DNA of 6,184 nucleotides from Dysgonamonadaceae bacterium (GTDB lineage Bacteria; Bacteroidota; Bacteroidia; Bacteroidales; Azobacteroidaceae): the NCBI GenBank assembly GCA_031282925.1, contig JAITCT010000338.1, forward strand, positions 1 through 6,184. The letters run 5' to 3'. The translations under genes and the position numbers were made by a program. Of the stretch, positions 5,544 to 6,184 are shown piece after piece (the stretch's first letter is position 1; each line of letters opens with the position of its first letter). The notes under the pieces were generated by a model that saw only the letters and a program-made list of their open reading frames with translations, was not told where the DNA came from and did no database searches.

Positions 5544-6184
5544 ATGAAGATGATGAAAAGAATGATTTTTTTATTTTTGTTGCTCCTGATGATTTATGGA
5601 GCAGTTAATGTGAAAGCTCAGGTTCGTATCGGCAGTGATAGCCCTCCTGACCCTTCGGCTATTCTGGATTTGAATCCAAATGACACGGCTGCGAATGCTA
5701 AGGGGGGAGTTTTACTCCCGCGAGTACGCCTGGACTCCGAAACGGATAAAACGGTGTTTGGCGGCAATATCAATATTGCGGAGGGCATCATGGTTTTCAA
5801 TTTGAACCCGGAGAAGGATTATGACCGGCCGGCCGAAGGGGTTTATTGCTATAACGGCGAGAAATGGGTATCCGCCCTTTCAAACGACGAGGTCGATATC
5901 ACTATAAAATGTGATACCAGGCGGTTGTGGCTGGGAAACAAACAACAATCGAAAACGCTGAAGGTAACCGTAACATGTGATCCTGCTGTTCCCGATACTG
6001 CTATCTCTTACGAATGGGTTTTATCCGCACCGGGTTATGAATCCAAAATAATTGACACACGACACACTCCCGAAGTGATTCTGGCTTCTGACAGCTTGGA
6101 GCATACGGCATACAGTGTACTGTTAACGGTAAAATATCACTGGACTAAAAAGCAGCAAGCGATAGCTACCGTGGCTGTTGGACC
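5544..6184 (+). CDS. Secreted cell-surface protein with Ig-like region, N-terminal 213 residues (runs off the right edge)
   Basis: The frame is open from the ATG to the end of the window, so this is the start of a longer protein. A strong signal peptide covers about residues 1-25 (hydrophobic run from 7, then VNVKA-Q); there is no lipobox cysteine, so cleavage by ordinary signal peptidase is expected. Residues 26-112 show a pattern frequent at the start of large Bacteroidota surface proteins: QVRIGSDSPPDPSAILDLNP, GGVLLPRVRLDS, EGIMVFNLNP and GVYCYNGEKWVSAL. Residues 115-213 (VDITIKC, LKVTVTCDP, ISYEWVLSAPG, YSVLLTVKYHW) alternate in the manner of an Ig-like or PKD-like beta sandwich. Such proteins are usually adhesins or surface-layer components, sometimes exported by the type IX system, but the C-terminal sorting signal would be out of view. 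ATG 5544 is the first of several nearby Met codons (residues 3, 4, 7). The long leader and the repeat element upstream are notable. Confidence 0.8.
   Translation, partial: MKMMKRMIFLFLLLLMIYGAVNVKAQVRIGSDSPPDPSAILDLNPNDTAANAKGGVLLPRVRLDSETDKTVFGGNINIAEGIMVFNLNPEKDYDRPAEGVYCYNGEKWVSALSNDEVDITIKCDTRRLWLGNKQQSKTLKVTVTCDPAVPDTAISYEWVLSAPGYESKIIDTRHTPEVILASDSLEHTAYSVLLTVKYHWTKKQQAIATVAVG

Overview
The window looks like chromosomal DNA of a member of the Bacteroidota, most likely order Bacteroidales. Four intergenic sites match the TAnnTTTG -7 box of that phylum's promoters. Genes start without obvious Shine-Dalgarno sequences. The protein families also fit: an Lnb (DUF4105) lipoprotein N-acyltransferase, a Bacteroidales-type alkaline-phosphatase-superfamily protein, and a secreted surface protein whose N-terminus is typical of Bacteroidota cell-surface proteins. 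Genus and species cannot be read from the sequence.

Layout, left to right. Positions 1-379 (minus strand) hold the broken remains of an IS110-family transposase: the N-terminus is joined out of frame to the C-terminal domain, and the middle is missing. Its own promoter box (412-419) survives. A 433-residue protein of unknown function follows on the plus strand (548-1849) behind its own promoter. The 290-bp gap after it holds two palindromic repeats (1851-1878 and 1910-1963) and the promoter of the next unit. Positions 2140-4954 form a two-gene operon with a 20-nt overlap: lnb, then a secreted alkaline-phosphatase-fold protein whose metal-binding residues appear to be lost. A 589-bp stretch without a convincing gene (4955-5543) is rich in repeats. 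It contains an AT-rich filler repeat, a 12-bp inverted repeat and a striking 163-bp element with 36-nt inverted arms, followed by a promoter and a leader of about 140 nt. The window ends inside a secreted surface protein (5544 to beyond 6184).

How the parts work together: lnb and its partner both act at the cell envelope, the first in lipoprotein maturation, the second probably as a non-catalytic periplasmic or surface protein (inference). The last gene is also exported. The most unusual items are the 36-nt inverted-repeat element just upstream of the surface-protein promoter, the apparently dead phosphatase fold coupled to lnb, and a triple 7-bp tandem repeat inside lnb that could shift its reading frame. 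No RNA gene, CRISPR array or replication origin was recognised.
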